Under the pieces are notes generated by a model. That model saw only the letters and a list, made by a program, of their open reading frames with translations, searched no databases and was not told the DNA's origin. The translations under genes were made by a program, and so were the position numbers. Shown here in pieces: positions 52,135 through 60,905 of a stretch of DNA of 64,000 nucleotides (positions within the stretch are counted from its first letter, which is position 1; each line of letters starts with the position of its first letter). This DNA is from Prochlorococcus sp. AG-355-G23 (lineage in GTDB: Bacteria > Cyanobacteriota > Cyanobacteriia > PCC-6307 > Cyanobiaceae). Location: contig QCDK01000001.1 of NCBI GenBank assembly GCA_003278765.1, forward strand, positions 93,377 through 157,376. Direction: 5' to 3'.

Positions 52135-52452
52135 ATATTTAAATTTATAAAAATTTTGCTTTAAGATAAATTTTTAAATTGAGCTTAGAGGTACTCAGTC
52201 AAATAAATCGGAAATTATAACTTCTAAAAATTATTCGAGGTAAGCAAACAGTTAACTCTTTCAGCTAATTACCTTTAACTTTTGAGAATAAAATTATGTA
52301 TTGAAGGATTTAAATTAAAAAACTCAAGTACTCAAATTCTAGCGTTAAGCTTTAAATTCGAATAACTTGAGAAAATTAAATAAATTTAATTTATTTGGTA
52401 ACATCAAAATTTTGATGCTAATAACTAATTTTAAATTCTACGTGAAGAGAAT
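52135..52452. other. Intergenic region with palindrome
   Basis: No gene seen in 318 bp. At 52402-52417 lies a perfect 16-bp palindrome CATCAAAATTTTGATG that differs from the core of the arsR-gap operator (CATCAAAATATTTTGATG) only by two central bases. It is downstream of the hli gene on that strand, so its role is unclear. Confidence 0.5.
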
Positions 52453-52560
52453 TTAAAACCAACCAGGGATGATTTGGCCAGTAGTTACATATGCTCCTAC
52501 TGCTGCAACGAAACCTAGCATTGCTGCCCAACCGTTAAAACGTTCTGCTTCAGGTGTCAT
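52453..52560 (-). CDS. hli: High-light-inducible protein (short Hlip)
   Basis: A 35-aa Hlip: MTPEAERFNGWAAMLGFVAA contains the chlorophyll-binding E-x2-N-G-x2-A-M-x-GF motif in compressed form, followed by the rest of the membrane helix. Short Hlips of this size are ordinary in marine picocyanobacteria. Confidence 0.92.
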   Translation of the reverse strand: MTPEAERFNGWAAMLGFVAAVGAYVTTGQIIPGWF

Positions 52561-52927
52561 AATTAGAAAAATTGTTTATATGAATTATTGTAACAGGGAT
52601 TATGAAGCTTTGTAAAGTAATTTTTAGTTTTTTTGCGAAATTATATTATTCGGCAAGAAAAATGCCTAATATTTACAGTATTGCTACAAAAATGTATTAA
52701 GTAATATTTTTCCTTATTGTCAAGTTGGCATTTTAGGAAGAGACTTAAGATGATTCATGAAAAGTTAATTAAATTTTTAAATAAAATTAAATATTACTCT
52801 TCACAACTTAATTAGAATTAAAACTGTTTAGTTTTTTAATCTTTCAGATGGCAATAATAAATTTATCTAGCAACAAATGCGGGATCAATTGTCTTTCTCT
52901 TTTAAGAAGATGAACTCAGTAAAAATG
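52561..52927. other. Intergenic region without a gene
   Basis: A 367-bp AT-rich spacer between the hli start and tRNA-Lys. I see no ORF above 21 codons, no clear terminator and no known RNA. The hli promoter should lie at its left end. Confidence 0.5.
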
Positions 52928-52999
52928 TGGGTCGCCTGAGATTCGAACTCAGGACCAGCCGGTTAAAAGCCGGATGCTCTACCGCTGAGCTAGCGACCC
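52928..52999 (-). tRNA. tRNA-Lys(TTT)
   Basis: A 72-nt cloverleaf: acceptor GGGTCGC/GCGACCC, D-stem GCTC/GAGC, anticodon loop CTTTTAA (anticodon TTT), T-arm CTGAG/CTCAG with TTCGAAT, discriminator A. Confidence 0.97.
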
Positions 53000-53176
53000 A
53001 TTTTGTAAAATCGGGTACATATGAAATTATCCCTTTTTAAGGTAAAAAAAACAACTTTTTATCTCAAGTTGAACAATAGAAAAACAATTCTTAACTTATG
53101 ACATAAAAAATTAAAATTTCTCTCTAAATTTACAGTTAAAAGTTAAAATAATCTAATAAATAATAGAATTTCTAAC

Positions 53177-53293
53177 ATGCTCAGAACAATTGTAGTTTTT
53201 GCACCCATTATTGCGGCTTTAGCTTGGGTTATTTTTAATATCCAAAAACCTGCAAGAGAGCAATTCAATAGAGACTTTTTGGGTAAGGATTAA
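53177..53293 (+). CDS. psbY: Photosystem II protein PsbY
   Basis: A 38-aa single-helix protein ([20 protein letters not shown] at the start, then [13 protein letters not shown]) matching PsbY, a peripheral PSII subunit near cytochrome b559. It is 6 bp before trmFO. Confidence 0.9.
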
Positions 53294-53299
53294 TTCAAT

Positions 53300-54712
53300 T
53301 TGTTAGATAAACAAGTAATAGTTATTGGGGCTGGTCTTGCGGGATCTGAAGCTGCATGGCAAATTGCAAATTCTGGCGTACCAGTCAAATTGGTTGAAAT
53401 GAGGCCTATCAAATCAACTGCTGCTCATCATACGAGTGAATTTGGAGAATTAGTTTGTAGTAATAGTTTTGGAGCTTTAAGTCCTGATAGAGCATCAGGT
53501 TTATTGCAAAAAGAACTTAGAATTTTTGGATCCTTGATAGTTCAAACAGCAGATAAGTTTGCTGTCCCAGCTGGAGGCGCATTGGCGGTTGATAGGTCTA
53601 AATTTAGTATTGCTTTGACTGAAGCATTATCAAATCATCCTTTAATCGAAATTAAGAGATTTGAACAATTAGATCTCCCAAGCAAAGAAAATATAACTAT
53701 CCTCGCAACTGGGCCATTAACTGCTGATGAGCTTTCTTATAAAATTCAAGGTTTTACTGGAATAGATGCATGTCATTTTTTTGATGCAGCTAGTCCAATT
53801 ATTTATGGAGATACTATTGATCAAGAAATAGTATTTAAAGCTAGTAGATACGACAAAGGAGATCCGGCATACCTTAACTGCCCTATGGATAAAAATGATT
53901 ACATCCAGTTGAGAAATGCATTAATGGAAGGAGAACAGGCTAATTTAAAAGACTTTGAGAAAGAATCAGCTAATTTCTTTGAAGCTTGCTTACCAATTGA
54001 GGAAATTGCTAGAAGAGGAGTTGATACAATGAGATTCGGCCCCTTGAAATCTATCGGGTTGTGGAATCCAAAATGGGGAGATTTATTTGATAGGGAAAAT
54101 AGATTGAAAAAGCGACCTCATGCAGTTGTTCAATTAAGGAAAGAAGATTTAGAAGGGAAATTACTAAATATGGTAGGTTTTCAAACTAACCTCAAATGGT
54201 CAGAGCAAAAAAGGATATTTAGAATGATTCCTGGCTTAGAAAAGGCTGAGTTTGTACGTTTTGGAGTAATGCATAGAAATACTTTTTTAGAATCTCCAAA
54301 ATTACTTTTACCTACATTGCAATTTATGAAAAGAAAAAATCTTCTTGCTGCGGGTCAAATAACAGGGACGGAAGGTTATGCAGCAGCAGCAGCAGGGGGG
54401 TTGCTTGCAGGTATAAATGCATCTTTATTAGCCAAGGGTAAAGTTCCAGTAAGTTTTCCAGGGGAATCAATGATTGGTTCCTTAATGAATTTCATCAGTA
54501 ACAAAAATCAAATATTATCCAATCATCAAAAGAATAAATTCCAACCAATGCCCGCTTCGTTTGGTTTAGTTCCAGAACTAACTAAAAAAATAAAAGATAA
54601 AAGATTAAGATACAAAGCTTATCAAGAAAGATCTACAGAAGCCTTGAAGGACTTTAAAAATAAAGTAGATTCTTGTTTTGAAAAAGACCACTTACTTAGC
54701 AAAATTTACTAA
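53300..54712 (+). CDS. trmFO: Folate/FAD-dependent tRNA (uracil-54) methyltransferase
   Basis: A 470-aa TrmFO (Gid), which makes m5U54 in tRNA with methylenetetrahydrofolate and FAD. Seen: the FAD loop [31 protein letters not shown] with a conserved cysteine, GPLTADELS and [20 protein letters not shown]. The start is TTG at 53300. Confidence 0.95.
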   Translation: MLDKQVIVIGAGLAGSEAAWQIANSGVPVKLVEMRPIKSTAAHHTSEFGELVCSNSFGALSPDRASGLLQKELRIFGSLIVQTADKFAVPAGGALAVDRSKFSIALTEALSNHPLIEIKRFEQLDLPSKENITILATGPLTADELSYKIQGFTGIDACHFFDAASPIIYGDTIDQEIVFKASRYDKGDPAYLNCPMDKNDYIQLRNALMEGEQANLKDFEKESANFFEACLPIEEIARRGVDTMRFGPLKSIGLWNPKWGDLFDRENRLKKRPHAVVQLRKEDLEGKLLNMVGFQTNLKWSEQKRIFRMIPGLEKAEFVRFGVMHRNTFLESPKLLLPTLQFMKRKNLLAAGQITGTEGYAAAAAGGLLAGINASLLAKGKVPVSFPGESMIGSLMNFISNKNQILSNHQKNKFQPMPASFGLVPELTKKIKDKRLRYKAYQERSTEALKDFKNKVDSCFEKDHLLSKIY

Positions 54713-54736
54713 GATTAATTATCAAAGATCCAAAAA

Positions 54737-56281
54737 ATGGAATTTAATAAGGAAAATTTCGATGCAATTATTATTGGCTCAGGAATAGGAGGCTTAGTAA
54801 CAGCATCACAACTAGCTGCTAAAGGAGCTCAAGTATTGGTTCTTGAGAAATATATTATTCCAGGAGGAAGTGGGGGCTCTTTTAAGAGAAAAGGCTATAC
54901 CTTTGATGTGGGTGCTTCAATGATATTTGGATTTGGAGAGAAAGGTTATACCAACTTATTAACTCGTGCTTTAAAAGATGTAGATGAGAAATGCGAAACT
55001 ATTCCTGATCCTGTGCAACTGGAATATCATCTGCCAAATAATTTTCATATTTCTGTAGATAAAAATTATGACCATTTTATAAATAAATTATCAGCGAGTT
55101 TCCCCAATGAAAAAAAAGGTATCAAGAAATTCTACGATACTTGTGCAAGAGTATTTAAGTGTCTAGATTCAATGCCTCTTTTATCAATAGAGGATCCAAG
55201 TTATCTTCTTAAAGTTTTCTTTAAATCACCATTATCCTGTTTAGGGTTAGCTAGATGGTTACCAGTAAATGCAGGAGATGTAGCAAGAAAGTTTATTAAA
55301 GATCCCAAACTTTTAAAATTTATCGATATCGAATGTTTCTGTTGGTCTGTAATGCCAGCGCTCAAAACTCCTATGATTAATGCGGGAATGGTGTTTACTG
55401 ATAGGCATGCTGGAGGTATAAATTATCCAAAAGGGGGAGTAGGAACCATAGCAGAAAAATTAGTTGCTGGGATCCAGAAATTAGGTGGCAAAATTAGATA
55501 TAAAGCCAATGTGACTAAAATCCTTTTAAAGGATGAGAAAGCGGTAGGAGTTAAGCTTTCAAATGGGGAAGAGATTTATTCAAATATTATTGTATCCAAT
55601 TCCACTAGATGGGATACATTTGGATTGAAAGATAATACTAAAGGATTAATTTCGTGTAAAAACGTGCCAAAAAGTGAATATAAGTGGTCAGAAACTTATA
55701 AACCCTCCCCTTCTTTTGTTTCTATTCACCTTGGAGTAGAAAAAAATCTAATATCCGATAATTTTAATTGCCATCATATAATCCTTGAAAATTGGGATGA
55801 ATTAGAAAGTGAAAAGGGAGTAATTTTTGTTTCTATCCCTACTTTGCTTGACTCGTCTTTGGCTCCAGAAGGTAAACATATCGTACATGCATTTACTCCT
55901 TCATCAATGAGTGAATGGGAAGGCCTATCAAGGCAAGAATATTTGCAAAAGAAAGAAAAATATTTTTCATTTCTTGTTGAAAAAATATCAACTATTCTTC
56001 CTAATCTTGAACAAAATATTGATCACAAAGAAATTGGTACTCCTAAAACCCATAAAAAGTTTCTTGGGCGATATGAAGGTAGTTATGGGCCAATTCCCAG
56101 TAAAAAGTTGTTTGGACTTTTACCAATGCCCTTTAATACTACAAAAATTAAAAACCTTTATTGTGTAGGTGATTCATGCTTCCCTGGTCAAGGCCTAAAT
56201 GCAGTTGCTTTTAGTGGATACGCATGCGCTCACAAAATAGGTGCAAAGTTAAACATAAACCGTTTTAAATTGCCCGATTAA
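54737..56281 (+). CDS. crtH: Carotenoid (prolycopene) isomerase
   Basis: A 514-aa CRTISO-type enzyme converting poly-cis-lycopene to all-trans-lycopene. The dinucleotide-binding GSGIGGLVTASQLAAKGAQV is at residues 14-33, and the CrtI-type C-terminus has YCVGDSCFPGQGLNAVAFSG. It is 24 bp after trmFO on the same strand. Confidence 0.92.
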   Translation: MEFNKENFDAIIIGSGIGGLVTASQLAAKGAQVLVLEKYIIPGGSGGSFKRKGYTFDVGASMIFGFGEKGYTNLLTRALKDVDEKCETIPDPVQLEYHLPNNFHISVDKNYDHFINKLSASFPNEKKGIKKFYDTCARVFKCLDSMPLLSIEDPSYLLKVFFKSPLSCLGLARWLPVNAGDVARKFIKDPKLLKFIDIECFCWSVMPALKTPMINAGMVFTDRHAGGINYPKGGVGTIAEKLVAGIQKLGGKIRYKANVTKILLKDEKAVGVKLSNGEEIYSNIIVSNSTRWDTFGLKDNTKGLISCKNVPKSEYKWSETYKPSPSFVSIHLGVEKNLISDNFNCHHIILENWDELESEKGVIFVSIPTLLDSSLAPEGKHIVHAFTPSSMSEWEGLSRQEYLQKKEKYFSFLVEKISTILPNLEQNIDHKEIGTPKTHKKFLGRYEGSYGPIPSKKLFGLLPMPFNTTKIKNLYCVGDSCFPGQGLNAVAFSGYACAHKIGAKLNINRFKLPD

Positions 56282-56296
56282 AAGGATCTTTCTGAA

Positions 56297-56803
56297 ATGA
56301 TAGAAAAGTTTAAAACTCTTTTTTTTGTAAAAAGTTCGTTAATTTCTCTTTATTTAGCCCTTACAATTCCTCTACCATTTATTTCAATTGAAAAATTAAA
56401 AATACCCTCTACTATTATTTTTGTCTTAGGACTTTATTTGATAATCAATATCACAAGTGATTATGTAGAAACTTGCAGTACTAAAATTTCATATAAAAGT
56501 AGCTTTATTTCTAAATTATTAGGAAAAAAAAATTGGGAAATTTTTTGGAAAGATATTAAATTAATCAAATCTTTGCCAACCAGTCAGGGTAGTAAAGTTT
56601 TTTACTTTAATACTTCTCAAGATGATAATTTTCTTGTCCCACAAAGAGTGGAAAACTTTGAAAAATTATTATTAATTGTTTCCAGTAATACTGGAATAGC
56701 TATTAATGAAATATCTTACATATCACCACTCTGGACATATAAATTACTAACAATACTGTCAGTTCTAATGATTATAGGTGAACTTTTTGCTTTTCTAAAT
56801 TAA
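56297..56803 (+). CDS. Membrane-anchored hypothetical protein
   Basis: A 168-aa protein with two N-terminal helices (to about residue 50), a soluble middle resembling a PH-like domain, and a C-terminal helix. It is 15 bp after crtH. It overlaps the convergent regulator gene by 4 bp. Confidence 0.65.
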   Translation: MIEKFKTLFFVKSSLISLYLALTIPLPFISIEKLKIPSTIIFVLGLYLIINITSDYVETCSTKISYKSSFISKLLGKKNWEIFWKDIKLIKSLPTSQGSKVFYFNTSQDDNFLVPQRVENFEKLLLIVSSNTGIAINEISYISPLWTYKLLTILSVLMIIGELFAFLN

Positions 56804-57537
56804 ATATTATCAATACTGAATCTATAACCTTGTTGTCTAACAGTAGTTATTCCCCCACCTTCTCCCAATCCAGCCTGTTCTAATTTTCTCCGCAAAGTTA
56901 ATACCTGAGTATCTACAGACCTAGGCCCACCACTAAAGGGCGGCCAGGCCATCCTTAAGAGCTCTTGACGACTTCTTACCATACCAGGGGGCATTAGGAG
57001 AGCGCAAAGCAGTGCAAACTCTCTAGGGCTTAATTCTACGGGCTTCTCGCTTAGAGTAACTTGTCTTAAAAGAAGATGAACCTCTAAAGGTCCAACCTCA
57101 ACTTTCTCTTGCAATCCTATCCTTCCCCTTTTTAGAAGTGTTCTGCATCGTGCTGCAAGTTCTTCAAGTCCAAAAGGTTTTCTGAGAACATCATCTGCCC
57201 CTTCATCTAATAGATTTACTAATGCTTCAACACCAGATCTTGCCGTTAAAACTATGACTGAAGACCCCAATTGTTGGGCTAGTCTCATTGCAGTATTCTG
57301 CTCTAGGATTTCTGCGCTAACTAATAAATCAGGTGATTGTTCTCTGCATAAGTCAATAGCTTCTGCAGCTGTACCTACTGCTGCAGCTAAATGGCCATCT
57401 TGGCGAAGCCTTTGCACAAGTACTGTTCTAAGTGTGGGGTGAGGTTCAACAACTAGAACTCTTGAGGGGGTTTGAGAGCTCGTAGGCAATTGTGAACTGC
57501 CAGGAGTTGAAGCTAAGATTTGCTCAGTTGATTGCAT
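56800..57537 (-). CDS. Atypical OmpR-class response regulator
   Basis: A 245-aa regulator with a receiver and a winged-helix domain (GGPRSVDTQVLTLRRKLEQ, TVRQQGYRF). In the receiver the phospho-acceptor Asp is replaced (PDLLVSAEIL where DLIILDLML is usual, Ala75), and one acidic-pocket residue is lost (VVEPHP). T98 and K120 remain. It is probably phosphorylation-independent. Its codon use is GC-richer than its neighbours. Confidence 0.8.
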   Translation of the reverse strand: MQSTEQILASTPGSSQLPTSSQTPSRVLVVEPHPTLRTVLVQRLRQDGHLAAAVGTAAEAIDLCREQSPDLLVSAEILEQNTAMRLAQQLGSSVIVLTARSGVEALVNLLDEGADDVLRKPFGLEELAARCRTLLKRGRIGLQEKVEVGPLEVHLLLRQVTLSEKPVELSPREFALLCALLMPPGMVRSRQELLRMAWPPFSGGPRSVDTQVLTLRRKLEQAGLGEGGGITTVRQQGYRFSIDNI

Positions 57538-57623
57538 TCTTAATTACTGTTTGGCCAGGCAATTTTTTATCGTCATTAATAAGGTATAACAAATGCCAAA
57601 TAAAAATCAGAATTTATCAAATT

Positions 57624-57893
57624 ATGACATCATTTGAAAACCCCAAAGCAATTCGTCACTTTCAGTCAATTTGTGATAGTTGCCAGGACTTAGTTACTCG
57701 TTTTCATACGCCATCTGATCTTAAATTATATAGTGATGGTTATCTCCAAGCATTGAGGAATTGCAGTAGTTTAGAGCAAAAAGATCAAGAGAAATTAGAA
57801 AGATTAATTGAAAGATGGATTTTAGATCCGTCAAGTTTTATTGACCCAGATGGAGAGGGAAATAAAGGTTTTTTTGATAAAAAAAGGATTTAA
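57624..57893 (+). CDS. Conserved cyanobacterial protein (DUF6761-like)
   Basis: An 89-aa protein starting MTSFENPKAIRHFQSICDSC, with LKLYSDGYLQALRNC and RWILDPSSFIDPDGEG. This pattern is conserved in cyanobacteria. Function unknown. The ATG at 57624 is preferred to the upstream start at 57492, which lies inside the divergent regulator. Confidence 0.75.
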   Translation: MTSFENPKAIRHFQSICDSCQDLVTRFHTPSDLKLYSDGYLQALRNCSSLEQKDQEKLERLIERWILDPSSFIDPDGEGNKGFFDKKRI

Positions 57894-57941
57894 AATATTA
57901 ATTTTTATTAATCATTAGAGTATTTATACTCACTAATTGTC

Positions 57942-58265
57942 TTAAGACGCTAATTCAATTTCTATTTTTTCTTTAAGAGATCCAGAGTTGTACATCTCAA
58001 TAAGAATGTCTGATCCACCAAGAAATTCTCCTTTTAAGTAAACTTGAGGAATTGTTGGCCAATCTGAATATTCTTTGATACCTTCTCTTATAGCAAAGTC
58101 ACTTAAAACATCAAAAGTACCAAATTCTACTCCTAAGGAATTTAGTATTTGAACTACATTGTTGGAAAACCCGCATTGAGGCATTAATTTTGTCCCTTTC
58201 ATGAAAACCATGACTGGATTAGAATCAATTAGTTTTTGTATTTTATCTTTTGTTAGGTTGTCCAT
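57942..58265 (-). CDS. grxD: Monothiol glutaredoxin (CGFS type)
   Basis: A 107-aa Grx4/GrxD with the CGFS active site in [29 protein letters not shown] and [10 protein letters not shown]. These bind 2Fe-2S clusters with glutathione and often act with BolA, whose gene is 3 bp upstream. Confidence 0.95.
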   Translation of the reverse strand: MDNLTKDKIQKLIDSNPVMVFMKGTKLMPQCGFSNNVVQILNSLGVEFGTFDVLSDFAIREGIKEYSDWPTIPQVYLKGEFLGGSDILIEMYNSGSLKEKIEIELAS

Positions 58266-58268
58266 AAT

Positions 58269-58499
58269 TCAATTTGGAGTTTCTGTTTTTAATGCCAGTG
58301 CATGGATAGCCTCTGAAGCTAATTCTTCCTTTAAAGCAGAATATACTAGCTGATGTTGTTTAACTAATGATAATCCATTAAATTCAGATGCAATTACAGT
58401 TACTTGCAAATGATCATTTCCCTTAAGGTTTTCAACAAAAACTTGGGAACCTGGGATTTTTTCAGTGATTAATTTAATAACTTCTTTTTTCGTAATCAT
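58269..58499 (-). CDS. bolA: BolA-family protein
   Basis: A 76-aa BolA: HLQVTVIASEFNGLSLVKQHQLVYSALKEEL and IHALALKT match the family. It forms 2Fe-2S heterodimers with CGFS glutaredoxins. Its partner gene lies directly downstream. Confidence 0.95.
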   Translation of the reverse strand: MITKKEVIKLITEKIPGSQVFVENLKGNDHLQVTVIASEFNGLSLVKQHQLVYSALKEELASEAIHALALKTETPN

Positions 58500-58511
58500 A
58501 GTAAATTTTAA

Positions 58512-59039
58512 TTAACCTTTGTATTTTGTCTCAACAAATCCTAGTTGGATCAATCTTTCATAAGCTTCTTTACCTTCAGCACTATTAGGTGACATTATTC
58601 TAATTGTTTCAACGAGTAAGGGTACTGCAACATCAGGCTTTTCAATTTTTATATACAAAGAGGCTAATCTCCCATTTGATTCTGCCAAAATTTGTAATGT
58701 TTTCTTACCTTTCCTTTGCATTTCATTTGGTATCCTTGCATCAACTCCTTTGAACGATGAATTTAGATCAGAATAAAAAGATGCAAGTTGCTTTGCTAAT
58801 TTTCTAGCGTCTAAGTAAAAATCCTTAGCTTTTTCAAAATCCCCGTTTTTAATATATTTATCGCCTTCTTTTATAAAATATTCAACGTTTGAGACGGAAA
58901 GCTTTTTACTCTCACTTGAGAGTACTCTGAAATCTTCTGGATTCTTTATTTCTGCATGAACTTCATTTTTGTAAGGAACGTTTCCAAAAAATATAAATAA
59001 AATTGAGATTAATTTTAAGAATTTCATTTTCTTTATCAA
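58512..59039 (-). CDS. Exported TPR-like protein
   Basis: A 175-aa protein with a signal peptide (LISILFIFFGNV...VHAEI) and helical repeats (YIKNGDFEKAKDFYLDARKLA, KIEKPDVAVPLLVETIRIM) of TPR type. It is in the same transcript direction as bolA. Function unknown. Confidence 0.7.
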   Translation of the reverse strand: MIKKMKFLKLISILFIFFGNVPYKNEVHAEIKNPEDFRVLSSESKKLSVSNVEYFIKEGDKYIKNGDFEKAKDFYLDARKLAKQLASFYSDLNSSFKGVDARIPNEMQRKGKKTLQILAESNGRLASLYIKIEKPDVAVPLLVETIRIMSPNSAEGKEAYERLIQLGFVETKYKG

Positions 59040-59070
59040 TTATTAAAATTCATAGTAACTTATTACAGAT

Positions 59071-59745
59071 TCATCTACCTACATTTTTTAATGCTTTTTC
59101 TTCCTCTTCGGTCATTTTTTCATTTAGAAATTTATTAAAGTTCTCGATCGTAAAGTTTGAGTAATCAATTAGTGGTATTGGTTTTCCAAAGGATAAACAA
59201 AATTCCCCCCTAAAGTTCGGAGGTATTTTGCTGTAAGCAATTCCAATTGGAATAATAGTAATAGAGGTTGTTTTTTTGGTAGCTAATTTAGCTAATCTAT
59301 ATAGACCTTCTTTAAGAACTAATTTTTTTCCATATCTATTAATCTTTCCTTCGGGGAAAACAACTAGTTGTTCTCCTTTTTCTATAAGATCAATCGCATA
59401 TCTTAATGCTGAGAGAGATGGCGATAATTGATTTATTGAAAAACATCCAAGTCTTTTTAAAAACCAACCTTGTATTCCTCTCATTTCGGATTTAGTAACC
59501 ATAAATCTACAATCCTTTTTTGTTACTCTTCTACCCATTGCCATTGTGAGTATTAATCCGTCCCATCTTGATCTGTGGGTTGGAGCTAAAATGATAGAGG
59601 AATTTATGGGAATCGAAAAACCATTCTTTAATATTTTCTTTTTCCTAAAAAAGAATCTCAAAACAACGTCCTGAGTAACGAACATTGCAATAAATCCCAA
59701 TACAGGGTTGATATTATGCCAAATATTTGAGAAATTCTTCTTCAA
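59071..59745 (-). CDS. plsC: 1-acyl-sn-glycerol-3-phosphate acyltransferase
   Basis: A 224-aa PlsC-family enzyme adding the second acyl chain to phosphatidate precursors at the membrane. It has the HX4D motif (APTHRSRWDGL), the EG motif (VVFPEGKINR) and a C-terminal IIPIGIAY. An N-terminal hydrophobic stretch would hold it on the membrane. Confidence 0.9.
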   Translation of the reverse strand: MKKNFSNIWHNINPVLGFIAMFVTQDVVLRFFFRKKKILKNGFSIPINSSIILAPTHRSRWDGLILTMAMGRRVTKKDCRFMVTKSEMRGIQGWFLKRLGCFSINQLSPSLSALRYAIDLIEKGEQLVVFPEGKINRYGKKLVLKEGLYRLAKLATKKTTSITIIPIGIAYSKIPPNFRGEFCLSFGKPIPLIDYSNFTIENFNKFLNEKMTEEEEKALKNVGR

Positions 59746-59845
59746 ATTCTATTTACTATATATTAATAATTTAAGTGTTTGCCTTTTTTTATTAGCTATT
59801 ATTGGGCGGTTACTAGATTGTCCAGAAACTAAGATTTTCAAAATT

Positions 59846-60562
59846 ATGGCTACTTTAGGTGTAAACATTGACCATATTGCAAATGTAAGGCAAGCAAGGA
59901 AAACTGTCGAGCCTGACCCTGTGCAATTTGCTTTTTTAGCTGAATTAGGAGGGGCAGATTCCATAACAGTGCATCTAAGAGAAGATAGAAGACATATACA
60001 AGATAGGGACGTATTCCTTTTGAAAGAGACTATAAAAACAAAACTCAATTTAGAAATGGCTGCTACAGAGGAAATGTTAGAAATTGCCAAAAAACTTCTT
60101 CCTGATTATGTAACGCTTGTACCCGAGAAAAGAGAAGAAGTTACTACTGAAGGTGGGTTGGATTTAAAAAGTAATGTTCAATACCTCAAGAAGGCTGTTG
60201 GATACTTGAAGGATTCAAATATAAAAGTAAGTGCATTTATTGATCCTCTTGATGAACAGATAAATTATTCTAAAGAAATAGGGTTTGATTTTATCGAATT
60301 ACATACTGGAAAATTTGCTGAATTATCGGGCTCTGAACAATATAAAGAGCTCCAAAGGATTATAGAGTCTACACATTTAGCAAATGACCTTGGATTAGTT
60401 GTTAATGCTGGTCATGGCCTTAACTATAATAATGTTAAAAAAATTGCATCAATTAACAATATGAACGAGTTAAACATAGGTCATAGTATTGTTGCAAGGG
60501 CTTTAGCGATAGGATTAGAAAAGTCTGTGCGTGAAATGAAGTCCCTTATTACATCAAATTAA
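59846..60562 (+). CDS. pdxJ: Pyridoxine 5'-phosphate synthase
   Basis: A 238-aa PdxJ starting MATLGVNIDHIANVRQARKT. GGADSITVHLREDRRHIQDRD, LVPEKREEVTTEGG, ELHTGKFAE and AGHGLNYNNV are the phosphate and substrate sites. It condenses deoxyxylulose 5-phosphate with an aminoacetone phosphate. The ATG at 59846 starts at the conserved N-terminus. Confidence 0.96.
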   Translation: MATLGVNIDHIANVRQARKTVEPDPVQFAFLAELGGADSITVHLREDRRHIQDRDVFLLKETIKTKLNLEMAATEEMLEIAKKLLPDYVTLVPEKREEVTTEGGLDLKSNVQYLKKAVGYLKDSNIKVSAFIDPLDEQINYSKEIGFDFIELHTGKFAELSGSEQYKELQRIIESTHLANDLGLVVNAGHGLNYNNVKKIASINNMNELNIGHSIVARALAIGLEKSVREMKSLITSN

Positions 60563-60570
60563 ATTTCAAA

Positions 60571-60888
60571 ATGACAACATATTTTTTCGTGGCAGCAAGT
60601 GAAAAGTTTTTAACCATTGAAGAACCAATTGAGGAGATTTTGAAAGAGAGGATCAGGAACTATAAAGAAAATAATAAAGAAATAGATTTTTGGCTTTTAA
60701 AAAATCCATTATTTTTGCAAACCGCCCAATTTGTTGATCTAAAAGCAAAGATTCCATCACCACCAGCAGCTATTTTGTCGACGGATAAAAAATTTATAAC
60801 TTTCTTAAAGTTGCGTTTAGAATTTGTTGCTGTTGGGGAATTCGAATGTCCTGATGCAGAAATAACTGATCCGTTTAAAGTTGAGTAA
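60571..60888 (+). CDS. ycf54: Ycf54, Mg-protoporphyrin monomethyl ester cyclase factor
   Basis: A 105-aa Ycf54: TTYFFVAASEKFLTIEEPIE, NNKEIDFWLLKNPLFL and STDKKFITFLKLRLEFV are typical. It is needed for assembly or stability of the aerobic AcsF cyclase in chlorophyll synthesis. It is 8 bp after pdxJ. Confidence 0.92.
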   Translation: MTTYFFVAASEKFLTIEEPIEEILKERIRNYKENNKEIDFWLLKNPLFLQTAQFVDLKAKIPSPPAAILSTDKKFITFLKLRLEFVAVGEFECPDAEITDPFKVE

Positions 60889-60905
60889 TATAGCCAACCA
60901 GTAAA

